This document shows positions 15,565-24,465 of a DNA stretch of 64,000 bases, piece after piece (position 1 is the first letter of the stretch; the number at the start of each line of letters is the position of its first letter). Where the stretch lies: positions 1,054,001 to 1,118,000 of the forward strand of contig CP123443.1 in assembly GCA_029867005.1 (NCBI GenBank), given 5' to 3'. A model generated the notes under the pieces. That model made no database searches. It was given only the letters and a program-made list of their open reading frames with translations, and had not been told where the DNA came from. Source of the DNA: Candidatus Haliotispira prima (lineage in GTDB: Bacteria; Spirochaetota; Spirochaetia; SP-2023). Made by a program: the position numbers and the translations under genes.

Positions 15565-17073
15565 ATGCAAAACCGCAACAAAATATTGACAGACATTGAA
15601 ATAAAGTACCTAAAACCCAAGACCCAATCGGTTGAGTCTTGCTTTTTATTGCCAAACAAATCCCCATTCTTTCCGTCTGTCTCCCTCTTTCTCCTCTGTT
15701 GCATTCCGCTGTTTCTCTCTGCCTGTGCCAAATCAGCGGAATACACCGTAAGCTTTGAAACTGAGGGAGGCAGCGCAGTGCCACCGGTGAAAGTGGCCGA
15801 GGGTACTGGCCTAACAGCAGTTCCGACCAAAGCACCAAGCGATGGCACGACCTACTATTTTGGAGGCTGGTACACCGTACCTGCAAGTGCGGGACATACG
15901 GACGAGACCAGGTATGATTACACCAAGCCGATAACGGGTGATATCACGCTCTATGCCCGCTGGTACACGGAGGAACCTGTCAAACAACCTGCTAACAAAG
16001 CCGAATTGGAGGCACTGATTGCCGAATTGGGTAATGATGCCGACCTCAACCACATGGATGTAAGTAAAGTGACCGATATGAGCCGACTCTTTGCAGATAG
16101 TGACTTTAATGGAGATATTTCAGGTTGGGATGTCTCCAATGTTACGAATATGGAGGGTATGTTTTATGGAGCTGAAAGATTCAACCAACCCATAGGAGAT
16201 TGGAATGTCTCCAATGTTACGAATATGAGACGGATGTTTGATAATGCTTTAGAATTCAATCAACCCATAGGAGATTGGGATGTCTCCGGTGTTACTGATA
16301 TGCACCAGATGTTCTCCGGCCATATCGATGTGGAGAGAGACTGGGTTAAGTGTGTTTCAAAATTCAATCAAGCGATAGGAGATTGGGATGTCTCCAATGT
16401 TACTGATATGAGTTTTATGTTTAGTTGTGCTGTAAGATTCAATCAAGAGATAGGAGATTGGGATGTCTCCGGTGTTGCTGATATGATTGGGATGTTTCAT
16501 GATACTCCTTTCAATCGGCCCATAGGTACTTGGAATGTCTCTAACGTTACGAATATGAGCCGGATGTTCCGTTATGCTACAGAATTTAATCAACCCATAA
16601 GAAATTGGGATGTCTCCGGTATTACTGATATGAGCAGGATGTTTCATGATGCCTACAACTTTAATCAACCCATAGGAGATTGGGATGTCTCCGGTGTTAC
16701 TGATATGAGTTCCATGTTTTGGCATGCTTCAGCATTCAATCAGCCCATAGGAGCCTGGGATGTCTCCGGTGTTACTGATATGACCTATATGTTTTATAAG
16801 GCTTACAAATTCAATCAACCCATAGGAAATTGGGATGTCTCCAATGTTACTGGTATGGGTATGGGCTGGATGTTTGAGAGTGCTTACAAATTCAACCAAC
16901 CGATAGGAGATTGGGATGTCTCCAATGTTACTTCTATGTACGGGATGTTTTATAATGCCACAGCCTTTGACCGGGATATTTCAGGTTGGACTGTAAGCCA
17001 AGTAACATATTATCAAGACATTTTCACAGACAGTGGTATGAGTGAGTCTCATAAACCCCCTAGATTTCGGTAG
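15565..17073 (+). CDS. Surface lipoprotein 5 (InlB repeat plus 12 BspA repeats)
   Basis: A 502-residue lipoprotein. It has the conserved leader, lipobox LSAC, and an InlB-like domain almost identical to that of gene 1 (VPTKAPSDGTTYYFGGWYTV). The linker is followed by 12 BspA-type repeats and the complete tail (DIFTDSGMSESHKPPRFR). One repeat has a loop with VERDWVKCVSK that is shared with gene 6 (VESDWVKCVSK), in about 230 bp of near-identical DNA (16200-16430 against 19745-19990). The gene therefore looks like a mosaic partner of genes 1 and 6. Confidence 0.85.
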   Translation: MQNRNKILTDIEIKYLKPKTQSVESCFLLPNKSPFFPSVSLFLLCCIPLFLSACAKSAEYTVSFETEGGSAVPPVKVAEGTGLTAVPTKAPSDGTTYYFGGWYTVPASAGHTDETRYDYTKPITGDITLYARWYTEEPVKQPANKAELEALIAELGNDADLNHMDVSKVTDMSRLFADSDFNGDISGWDVSNVTNMEGMFYGAERFNQPIGDWNVSNVTNMRRMFDNALEFNQPIGDWDVSGVTDMHQMFSGHIDVERDWVKCVSKFNQAIGDWDVSNVTDMSFMFSCAVRFNQEIGDWDVSGVADMIGMFHDTPFNRPIGTWNVSNVTNMSRMFRYATEFNQPIRNWDVSGITDMSRMFHDAYNFNQPIGDWDVSGVTDMSSMFWHASAFNQPIGAWDVSGVTDMTYMFYKAYKFNQPIGNWDVSNVTGMGMGWMFESAYKFNQPIGDWDVSNVTSMYGMFYNATAFDRDISGWTVSQVTYYQDIFTDSGMSESHKPPRFR

Positions 17074-17133
17074 CCGCACGGCACGCTGTTGCCTGAATAT
17101 TCCTCCTGATCCTTGTGTTCCAACTCCTCCCCC

Positions 17134-17162
17134 TTCCCAAATTCTCCCAATGGATATACGAT
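17134..17162 (+). promoter_or_regulatory. Promoter of lipoprotein gene 6 (degenerate)
   Basis: TTCCCA, 17 bp, TACGAT, aligned with the paralogues. It is a weaker match than in most other members. Confidence 0.4.
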
Positions 17163-17200
17163 ATGCTCTGAAACTGCCCTATATTTAAAGGAACATTCCC

Positions 17201-20200
17201 ATGCAAAACCGCAACAAAATACCTGCTGACATTGAAATAAAGGGCCCGGCATCCAAGACCCGGCCGGGGAAGTCTTGCTTTTTATTGCCAAACAAATCCG
17301 TATTCTTTCCGTCCGTTTGCCTTTTTCTCCTCTGTTGCATTCCGCTGTTTCTGTCCGCCTGTACAAAATCGGCTGCAAGTCCTCCGGCGTCTGTCGACAG
17401 ATCTCCCACAGAAACATCGGCTGCCGACCTGTCAGATGATACCGGAGACAGCCCATACACCGAACAACCCGCCAACAAGGCTGCTTTGCAGGCACTGATT
17501 GCCGAATTGGGCAATGATGCTGACCTTAATCACATCGATGTGAGTAAGGTAACTGATATGAGCGGGCTCTTTAAAAGTAGCGACTTTAACGGAGATATTT
17601 CGGGTTGGGATGTCTCCGGCGTTACGAATATGGAAGGTATGTTTTATAATGCTAAGAAATTTAATCGACCGATAGGGGATTGGAATGTTTCCGGTGTTAC
17701 GAATATGGCGGTTATGTTTTACGGGGCCGGAGAATTTAACCAACCCATAGGAGATTGGGATGTCTACAATGTTACGAATATGGAAAGTATGTTTTTTTAT
17801 GCTTCAGAATTCAATCAACCCATAGGAGATTGGGATGTCTCCGGTGTTACCGATATGAGCTTTATGTTTGACAGTGCTTTAGAATTCAATCAACCCATAG
17901 GAGATTGGGATGTCTCGAATGTTACAAATATGAGTTCTATGTTTGGCAGTTCTGTAAAATTCAAGGTGGATCGTGGTGCTAAAAAATTTAATCAACCCAT
18001 AGGAAGTTGGGATGTCTCCGGTGTTACTGATATGAGCTTTATGTTTGACGGTGCTTTAGAATTTAACCAACCCATAGGGGATTGGGATGTCTCCAATGTT
18101 ACTGACATGGAAGCTATGTTTAATAATATAGCCACCTTTAATCAAGCCATAGAGAGTTGGAATGTTTCCGGAGTTATGGATATGGAGGCTTTGTTTGACG
18201 GAGCTTTATACACCATAAACTTTCAGACCTATGGGGGCAGAACAGTGCCTCCGGTGGAAATAGCCGGTGGCACTGCACTAAGCCAAGCCATAACAGACCC
18301 GACCAAAGAACCGGACGGGGATACTGCCTACTACTTTAGAGATTGGCACATCGTGGACGCAACCACGGGGCATACGAACAAAACTAAGTATGATTACACT
18401 TGGCTGATAACGGGTGATATTACACTCTACGCCCGCTGGTACTCCGAGCAACCCGCCAACAAAGCCGAATTGCAGGCACTGATTGCCGAGTTGGCCGATG
18501 ATGCAGACCTCAACCACATCGATGTACATAAGGTGACCGATATGAGCGAACTTTTCGCAGATAACCATACCTTTAATGGAGATATCTCAGATTGGGATGT
18601 TTCCGGTGTTACAAATATGAACCGGATGTTTTACGGTGCTAAAAAATTCAATCAGGCGATAGGAGATTGGAATGTTTCCAATGTTGCGAATATGGAGGGA
18701 ATGTTTCAACGTGCCGAGAACTTTAATCAACCCATAGGAGATTGGGATGTCTCCAACGTTACTGATATGAACCATATGTTTTACAGTGCTAAAGTATTCA
18801 ATCAATCCATAGAGGGTTGGAATGTCTCCAATGTTACTGATATGAACCATATGTTTTACAGTGCTAAAGTATTCAATCAATCCATAGAGGGTTGGAATGT
18901 CTCCAATGTTACTGATATGAACCATATGTTTTACAGTGCTGAAAAATTTAATCGGCCCACAGGGGTTTGGGATGTTTCCAACGTTACTGATATGGAGAAT
19001 ATGTTTAGTAATATTGCCACTTTTAATCGAGCCATAGAAAGTTGGGATATTTCCGGAGTTATTAATACAGAGGCCATGTTTGGTAATTCTGCATACACCG
19101 TAAGCTTTGAAACGGACAGAGGCAGCGCAGTGCCTCCCGTGGTGGTAACCGGCGGCACTGCGCTAAGCCAAACCATAGCGGCTCCAACCAAAACTCCAAG
19201 CGGCAGCACGACCTACTACTTTGGAGACTGGTACATTGTGGACGCAAATACGGGGCATACGGGCAAGACCAAGTATGATTATAGCTGGCTGATAACGGAG
19301 GATATCACGTTCTACGCCCGCTGGTACACCGAGCAACCTGCCAACAAAGCCGAACTAGAGGCACTGATTGCCGAGTTGGGTAATGATGCCGACCTCAACC
19401 ACATAGATGTACGTAAAGTGACCGATATGAGCCGACTCTTCGCAGATAGTTACTCTAATAATTACTTTGATGAAGACATTTCGGGTTGGGATGTATCTAA
19501 CGTTACGAATATGGAGGGTATGTTTTATGGTGCTGAAAAATTCAATCAACCCATAGGGAGTTGGGATGTCTCCAACGTTACGAACATGAGCGAGATGTTC
19601 TCCCGTGTTTCTTTTGAAGACACTATGTATCTGTTTGATTATACTTCTTCAGAATTCAATCAGCCCATAGGAGATTGGGATGTTTCCAACGTTACGAATA
19701 TGGAGGGTATGTTTCGCGGGGCTAAAAAATTCAATCAGCCCATAGGAAATTGGAATGTCTCCAATGTTACGAATATGAGACGGATGTTTGATAATGCTTT
19801 AGAATTCAATCAACCGATAGGAGATTGGGATGTCTCCGGCGTTACTGATATGCACGAGATGTTCTCCGGCCATATCGATGTGGAGAGCGACTGGGTTAAG
19901 TGTGTTTCAAAATTCAATCAAGCGATAGGAGATTGGGATGTCTCCAATGTTACTGATATGAGTTTTATGTTTAGTTGTGCTGTAAGATTCAATCAACCCA
20001 TAGGAGATTGGGATGTTGCCAGTGTGACTGATATGTCTGATATGTTTCATCGTGCTGAAAAATTCAATCAAGCGATAGGAGCATGGGATGTGTCCAGTGT
20101 GACTGATATGTCTGATATGTTTCATCGTACTGAAAAATTCAATCAAGAGATAGGAGCCTGGGATGTCTCCGGTGTTACTAATATGAGCGAAATGTTTTTT

Positions 20201-20731
20201 TATGCTTTAGAATTCAATCAAGAAGTAGGAGCCTGGGATGTCTCCGGTGTTACTGATATGAGCCAAATGTTTCGTTGTGCTGAGAATTTTAATCAACCCA
20301 TAGGAGATTGGGATGTCTCCAATGTTACGAATATGGGCCGGATGTTTAGTGGTGCTGTGGTCTTCGATCAACCCATAGGAAATTGGGATGTCTCCAGTGT
20401 GACTAATATGTCTGATATGTTTGGTCGGATGGAAGGAGGACGTGACGGCCGAGGCGGGCCTTCCTCCTTCAATCAGCCGATAGGAGCTTGGGATGTCTCC
20501 AACGTTACTGATATGAGCGGGATGTTTGATGGTGCTAAAAGCTTTAATCAATCCATAGGAGCTTGGGATGTCTCCAATGTTACAAGTATAAGGCTGATGT
20601 TTTATAATGCAACAGAATTTAATCAACCCATAGGAGACTGGGATGTCTCCGGTGTTACTGATACAGACTATATTTTTCATGGTGCCAAAGCCTTTGATCA
20701 GGATATTTCAGGTTGGACCGTAAAGCCATAA
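17201..20731 (+). CDS. Surface lipoprotein 6 (three-module composite, 30 BspA repeats)
   Basis: The largest member at 1,176 residues. After lipobox LSAC and the gene-3-type linker come eight BspA repeats. An internal InlB-like domain follows (YTINFQTYGGRTVPPVEI), then seven repeats, a second InlB-like domain (YTVSFETDRGSAVPPVVV), then 15 repeats ending in GWTVKP. Each internal domain is followed by the same KAEL.ALIAEL..DADLNHIDV linker that normally starts a repeat block, so the gene looks like the in-frame fusion of three family members. The signal-peptide DNA resembles gene 4, the linker gene 3, the first repeats gene 1 and the third module gene 5. A 75-bp unit near 18,790-18,940 is tandemly duplicated. 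Confidence 0.85.
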   Translation: MQNRNKIPADIEIKGPASKTRPGKSCFLLPNKSVFFPSVCLFLLCCIPLFLSACTKSAASPPASVDRSPTETSAADLSDDTGDSPYTEQPANKAALQALIAELGNDADLNHIDVSKVTDMSGLFKSSDFNGDISGWDVSGVTNMEGMFYNAKKFNRPIGDWNVSGVTNMAVMFYGAGEFNQPIGDWDVYNVTNMESMFFYASEFNQPIGDWDVSGVTDMSFMFDSALEFNQPIGDWDVSNVTNMSSMFGSSVKFKVDRGAKKFNQPIGSWDVSGVTDMSFMFDGALEFNQPIGDWDVSNVTDMEAMFNNIATFNQAIESWNVSGVMDMEALFDGALYTINFQTYGGRTVPPVEIAGGTALSQAITDPTKEPDGDTAYYFRDWHIVDATTGHTNKTKYDYTWLITGDITLYARWYSEQPANKAELQALIAELADDADLNHIDVHKVTDMSELFADNHTFNGDISDWDVSGVTNMNRMFYGAKKFNQAIGDWNVSNVANMEGMFQRAENFNQPIGDWDVSNVTDMNHMFYSAKVFNQSIEGWNVSNVTDMNHMFYSAKVFNQSIEGWNVSNVTDMNHMFYSAEKFNRPTGVWDVSNVTDMENMFSNIATFNRAIESWDISGVINTEAMFGNSAYTVSFETDRGSAVPPVVVTGGTALSQTIAAPTKTPSGSTTYYFGDWYIVDANTGHTGKTKYDYSWLITEDITFYARWYTEQPANKAELEALIAELGNDADLNHIDVRKVTDMSRLFADSYSNNYFDEDISGWDVSNVTNMEGMFYGAEKFNQPIGSWDVSNVTNMSEMFSRVSFEDTMYLFDYTSSEFNQPIGDWDVSNVTNMEGMFRGAKKFNQPIGNWNVSNVTNMRRMFDNALEFNQPIGDWDVSGVTDMHEMFSGHIDVESDWVKCVSKFNQAIGDWDVSNVTDMSFMFSCAVRFNQPIGDWDVASVTDMSDMFHRAEKFNQAIGAWDVSSVTDMSDMFHRTEKFNQEIGAWDVSGVTNMSEMFFYALEFNQEVGAWDVSGVTDMSQMFRCAENFNQPIGDWDVSNVTNMGRMFSGAVVFDQPIGNWDVSSVTNMSDMFGRMEGGRDGRGGPSSFNQPIGAWDVSNVTDMSGMFDGAKSFNQSIGAWDVSNVTSIRLMFYNATEFNQPIGDWDVSGVTDTDYIFHGAKAFDQDISGWTVKP

Positions 20732-21015
20732 AATGTTAAGGAATGGTAATGGTATGAGCCCGGTTTGTAAATCTTCTGACATCCGGTAATCTGAAGATAC
20801 AGAAACTTGCAACTGCGTGCTGCACGGCACGCAGTTGCCTGAATATCATTCTTGATTCTTGTGTTCCAACCCCTCACGAGCTACAGTAGATCGTAGCCTT
20901 TAGCTTGGGGCATTTCGGCTCCGCTCAATGACCCAAGCTCATAGGTAACCCTTTGCGGGATTGAGCTTTGCATGGGTAGGCTTTGCAATGGTGTCTCTTT
21001 AAACGGCTCCCCCCC
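20732..21015 (+). other. Intergenic hairpins after lipoprotein gene 6
   Basis: Two stem-loops are visible: 20809-20838 (GCAACTGCGTGC paired with GCACGCAGTTGC) and 20902-20939 (AGCTTGGGGCATT paired with AATGACCCAAGCT, one mismatch). The first belongs to the hairpin family seen after gene 1, the second to the one seen near 10809 and before the second lipoprotein family. They probably end transcription of gene 6, but no U-run follows. Confidence 0.55.
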
Positions 21016-21044
21016 TTATCAAACTCTCTAAATGAATATATAAT
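21016..21044 (+). promoter_or_regulatory. Promoter of lipoprotein gene 7
   Basis: TTATCA, 17 bp, TATAAT, preceded by seven C. Confidence 0.7.
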
Positions 21045-21080
21045 TGGGCTTAAATTCACACTGTTTGAAGGCGTATTCCC

Positions 21081-22907
21081 ATGCAAAACCGAAACAAAAT
21101 ATTGACAGACACTGAAATAAAGTACCTAAAACCCAAGACCCAATCGGCTAAGTCTTGCTTTTTATTGCCAAACAAATCCTCATTATTTTCGTTCTTCTCC
21201 CTTTTTCTCTTCTGTTTCATTCCGCTGTTTCTCTCCGGCTGTGTCAAATCGAGTGAAGACCCGCCTGCCGGGCCTTTATACACCGTAAGCTTTGAAACGG
21301 AGGGAGGCAGCGCAGTGCCACCGGTGAAAGTGCCCGAGGGCAATACTCTGAGCGAAACCATAACAGTTCCGACCAAAGCACCAAGCGATGGCACTGCCTA
21401 CTACTTTGGAGACTGGTACACCGTAGACGCAGCCACGGGGCATACGGGCAAGACCAAATATGATATCACCCGGCCGGTGACGGGTGATATCATACTCTAT
21501 GCCCGCTGGTACACCGAGCAACCTGCCGACAGGGCCGGGCTGGAGGCACTGATTGCCGGTTCGGGAGACAATGCGGACCTTAATCACATAGATGTGCGTA
21601 AAGTCACGGATATGAGCCGACTCTTCAAAGGTAAGGGAACCTTTAATGGAGATGTTTCGGGTTGGGATGTCTCCGGTGTTACAGATATGAGCTGGATGTT
21701 TGGTGATGATGAAGCATTCGAGAGGCCCGATAGTGTTTTAGAATTCAATCAACCCATAGGAGATTGGGATGTCTCCAACGTTACGAATATGAGACGGATG
21801 TTTTTTGGTGCCTACAACTTCAATCAACCAATAGGAGATTGGGATGTCTCCAACGTTACTGATATGGAAGGTATGTTTTACAGGGTTAAGAAATTTAATC
21901 AGCCCATAGGAGATTGGAATGTCCCCAACGTTACTGATATGAGCTTGATGTTTGGTGATGCCGAAAAGTTCAATCAAGCGATAGGAGATTGGAATGTATC
22001 CAACGTTACTGATATGAGCCTGATGTTTCATCGGGCTTCAGAATTCAATCAAGTGATAGGAGCTTGGAATGTCTCAAATGTTATGAATATGGATTCCATG
22101 TTTTCTTATGCTGAAAACTTTAATCAACCTATAGGAACCTGGGATGTTTCCGGTGTTACTTCTATGGCAGGTATGTTTAGTGGTGCTTTGGTCTTCAATC
22201 AAGCGATAGGAGATTGGGATGTCTCTAACGTTACAGACATGAGCGATATGTTTAGTGATGCTCTAAAATTTAATCAGCCCATAGGCATCTGGGATGTCTC
22301 CGGTGTTACGAATATGAGTGGGATGTTTCGTCTTGCTTCAAACTTCAATCAACCCATAGGAACTTGGAATGTTTCCAGTGCTACTGATATGCGGGCTATG
22401 TTTTATAATGCTGAAAAATTCAATCAGGTGATAGGAGATTGGGATGTCTCTAAGATTACGAATATGGAGGATATGTTTCACAAAGCTTTTGCCTTTAATC
22501 AACCGATAGAAACTTGGGATGTCTCCGGTGTTACAGGTATGGGGGGTATGTTTGCTAATGCCGCAAAATTCAATCAGCCCATAGGAGATTGGGATGTCTC
22601 TAATGTTACTAATATAAGGGGTATGTTTGTTAATGCTGAAAAATTCAATCAACCTATAGGAGCTTGGAATGTCTCCAAAGCTACGGATATGGCCTATATG
22701 TTTCACAAAGCTTTTGCCTTTAATCAACCGATAGAAACTTGGGATGTCTCCAATGTCACCGATATGGCGGGTATGTTTTGGCTTGCGGAAAAATTCAATC
22801 AACCCATAGGAGATTGGGATGTTTCCAAGGTTACTAATATGGAGAATATGTTTTTTCATGCTACAGCCTTTGATCAGGATATTTCGGGTTGGGCCGTAAA
22901 GCCATAA
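21081..22907 (+). CDS. Surface lipoprotein 7 (InlB repeat plus 16 BspA repeats)
   Basis: A 608-residue lipoprotein with the conserved leader (MQNRNKILTDTEIKYLKPK), lipobox LSGC, an InlB-like domain (YTVSFETEGGSAVPPV to IILYARW), the linker, and 16 BspA-type repeats ending in GWAVKP. Its last part shares about 140 bp with the duplicated block of gene 3, evidence for exchange between genes. A non-coding relic of the ancestral C-terminal tail follows the stop. It is the last member of this family before the unrelated lipoproteins at 23149. Confidence 0.85.
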   Translation: MQNRNKILTDTEIKYLKPKTQSAKSCFLLPNKSSLFSFFSLFLFCFIPLFLSGCVKSSEDPPAGPLYTVSFETEGGSAVPPVKVPEGNTLSETITVPTKAPSDGTAYYFGDWYTVDAATGHTGKTKYDITRPVTGDIILYARWYTEQPADRAGLEALIAGSGDNADLNHIDVRKVTDMSRLFKGKGTFNGDVSGWDVSGVTDMSWMFGDDEAFERPDSVLEFNQPIGDWDVSNVTNMRRMFFGAYNFNQPIGDWDVSNVTDMEGMFYRVKKFNQPIGDWNVPNVTDMSLMFGDAEKFNQAIGDWNVSNVTDMSLMFHRASEFNQVIGAWNVSNVMNMDSMFSYAENFNQPIGTWDVSGVTSMAGMFSGALVFNQAIGDWDVSNVTDMSDMFSDALKFNQPIGIWDVSGVTNMSGMFRLASNFNQPIGTWNVSSATDMRAMFYNAEKFNQVIGDWDVSKITNMEDMFHKAFAFNQPIETWDVSGVTGMGGMFANAAKFNQPIGDWDVSNVTNIRGMFVNAEKFNQPIGAWNVSKATDMAYMFHKAFAFNQPIETWDVSNVTDMAGMFWLAEKFNQPIGDWDVSKVTNMENMFFHATAFDQDISGWAVKP

Positions 22908-23030
22908 GATGGTGGAGGACGGTAGTGGTATGAGCCTGCTTTATGAATCTCTTCAAATCCGGTAATCGAATAAGGAAGCTTACAACTGCGCGTGCGCAAC
23001 CCTCACGCGTTATAGTGGCCCGTAGCCTTT

Positions 23031-23067
23031 AGCTTGGGACATTTTGACTCCCTCAATGGCCCAAGCT
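23031..23067 (+). repeat. Intergenic hairpin before the second lipoprotein family
   Basis: AGCTTGGGACATT pairs with AATGGCCCAAGCT across a short loop, 16 bp upstream of the -35 box. Copies occur at 20902-20939 and 24347-24383, with a shorter form at about 10809-10845. Confidence 0.6.
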
Positions 23068-23083
23068 TGGAGATAAGCCCCCC

Positions 23084-23112
23084 TTGCCCAATTCTCTAAA
23101 CGAATATACAAT
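23084..23112 (+). promoter_or_regulatory. Promoter of phase-variable lipoprotein A
   Basis: TTGCCC, 17 bp, TACAAT, preceded by six C. The spacer CTCTAAACGAATA is a variant of that in the first lipoprotein family. Confidence 0.65.
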
Positions 23113-23148
23113 CAACCCGCAAATCTATTTTTCCAAAGGAGTCACCCC

Positions 23149-24182
23149 ATGAAACATCAAAAAATACTATTGACCGGCATGCCGGAAAACAGTAGAATAT
23201 CCAATATCCAATATCCAATATCCAATATCACACTACTTTAAAAAACAAGCAGTTACTACTTTCTCTCTCAAACCGTTCCAAACCTTTTTATTCATTTCTC
23301 TACTGTCTTTTACCTTTCCTTTTTCTGTGCCTTCTTGGTCTGTTTCTGTCCGCCTGTGCTCCGCTGTCTGACACCAAGAATCCGGACAACAGTGACCCGC
23401 CGTCCGCACCGAATCCCGTAAAATCTATTGTGGTCAATTATGCGGGCCTGCACTACGTCCATTTCACGGCTGATGACCCCAATCTGTCCGCAGACAAAAC
23501 GGTCGGTTTTCTAATAACGCCGGCAGACAGGAGCCCTTCTAAGGCCGAGGCCGAAACGAAGAAAGGCTACATCACCAGAAAATTTACGGAAACCCAAAAG
23601 ACGAGGGCTATCTTTATGTTTCTGCACGAGGGAACGGCTTATGAGCTTGCTACCGGCAGCACGGACATTCCGTTTACCACAGGTGCCACAGCCGGCGATA
23701 GGAGTTTTGAGACAAGCGACATCTTAGAGGAAAACACGTCGTACAAAATACGCATGTACGACAGAGAGGAAATATTGGAAAAGGCCTTTACCACCAAATC
23801 GTTTTCTGACGGGGAGGCGAGTTCCACAGGTATCACGGTCTATATGGGAGGATTAATGGCAGCGACAAAAGCGGGTGTAGCCCTTACAATAGAACGAAAA
23901 CCCGAAGAAATTATGTTGATTCCCTATGCAGACGATACTTACACAGGAAGTGATATAGATTATCTTGATAACACTTTGCTACAAGGAGGTTGCTCTAGGG
24001 GTTCGGGTTGCGGAACGGGTATCTCGGGGGCGTATGCCTATGGTCTGAGAAGAGAAGCCAATAAACTTGCTTCTATCGTATTTATACTTTCTCCCCAAAG
24101 AAAGATAGCCTCACATAATTGGACTGCAAAAGAGGGGACAAGACCTCTTGTTCACTATAATACCGAAATTATAAGTGAGTAG
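23149..24182 (+). CDS. Lipoprotein A of the second family, out of frame through a heptamer tract
   Basis: The ATG (after AAAGGAGT) begins a 30-codon frame that ends in TAA just after an AATATCC tract. The lipoprotein itself is read in another frame: a hydrophobic signal sequence, lipobox LSAC, a Pro/Ser linker and a ~280-residue domain (GLHYVHFTADDPN, FLITPADRSPSK, RAIFMFLHEGTAY, SFSDGEASSTG, IERKPEEIMLIPYADD, a Cys-rich loop, LRREANKLASIVFILSPQRK). That frame has no ATG, GTG or TTG between the tract and the lipobox. With five heptamers instead of four, the ATG runs into it and gives 346 residues with a long polar leader like the first family. As sequenced it is predicted OFF. I do not recognise the mature domain. 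Confidence 0.75.
23196..23230 (+). repeat. Heptanucleotide tract (AATATCC)4 + AATATCA, copy A
   Basis: Four perfect units plus one variant begin 47 bp after the A of the ATG. Because 7 is not a multiple of 3, each gain or loss moves the frame; only 2, 5 or 8 perfect units join the ATG to the lipoprotein. Confidence 0.92.
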
Positions 24183-24346
24183 GGGGGCACAGGCTGGGTT
24201 GGGCCGTACAACCATCAAATGGTGGTGGAGAATGGTAGTGGTATGAGCCTGCTTTATAAACCTCCCTGGACTCCGGTAACGAAGATAAGGAAGCTTATGC
24301 GCGTGTGCACCGCAACCTTCATGCGTTATAGTAGTCTGTAGCCTTT

Positions 24347-24383
24347 AGCTTGGGACATTTCGACTCCCTCAATGGCCTAAGCT
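24347..24383 (+). repeat. Intergenic hairpin, second copy
   Basis: AGCTTGGGACATT pairs with AATGGCCTAAGCT (two mismatches), in the same position relative to the next promoter as at 23031. Confidence 0.55.
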
Positions 24384-24399
24384 TGGAGATAAGCCCCCC

Positions 24400-24428
24400 T
24401 TGCCCAATTTTCTAAACGAATATACAAT
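24400..24428 (+). promoter_or_regulatory. Promoter of phase-variable lipoprotein B
   Basis: TTGCCC, 17 bp, TACAAT, preceded by six C. Confidence 0.65.
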
Positions 24429-24465
24429 AACCCCCCAAATCTATTTTTAACAAAGGAGTCACCCC

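Noticed and set aside
23149-23241. A 30-residue leader peptide as the true product in front of lipoprotein A
   Set aside because: It does not explain how the lipoprotein, which has no start codon of its own, would be translated, nor the presence of a perfect heptamer tract in all three copies.
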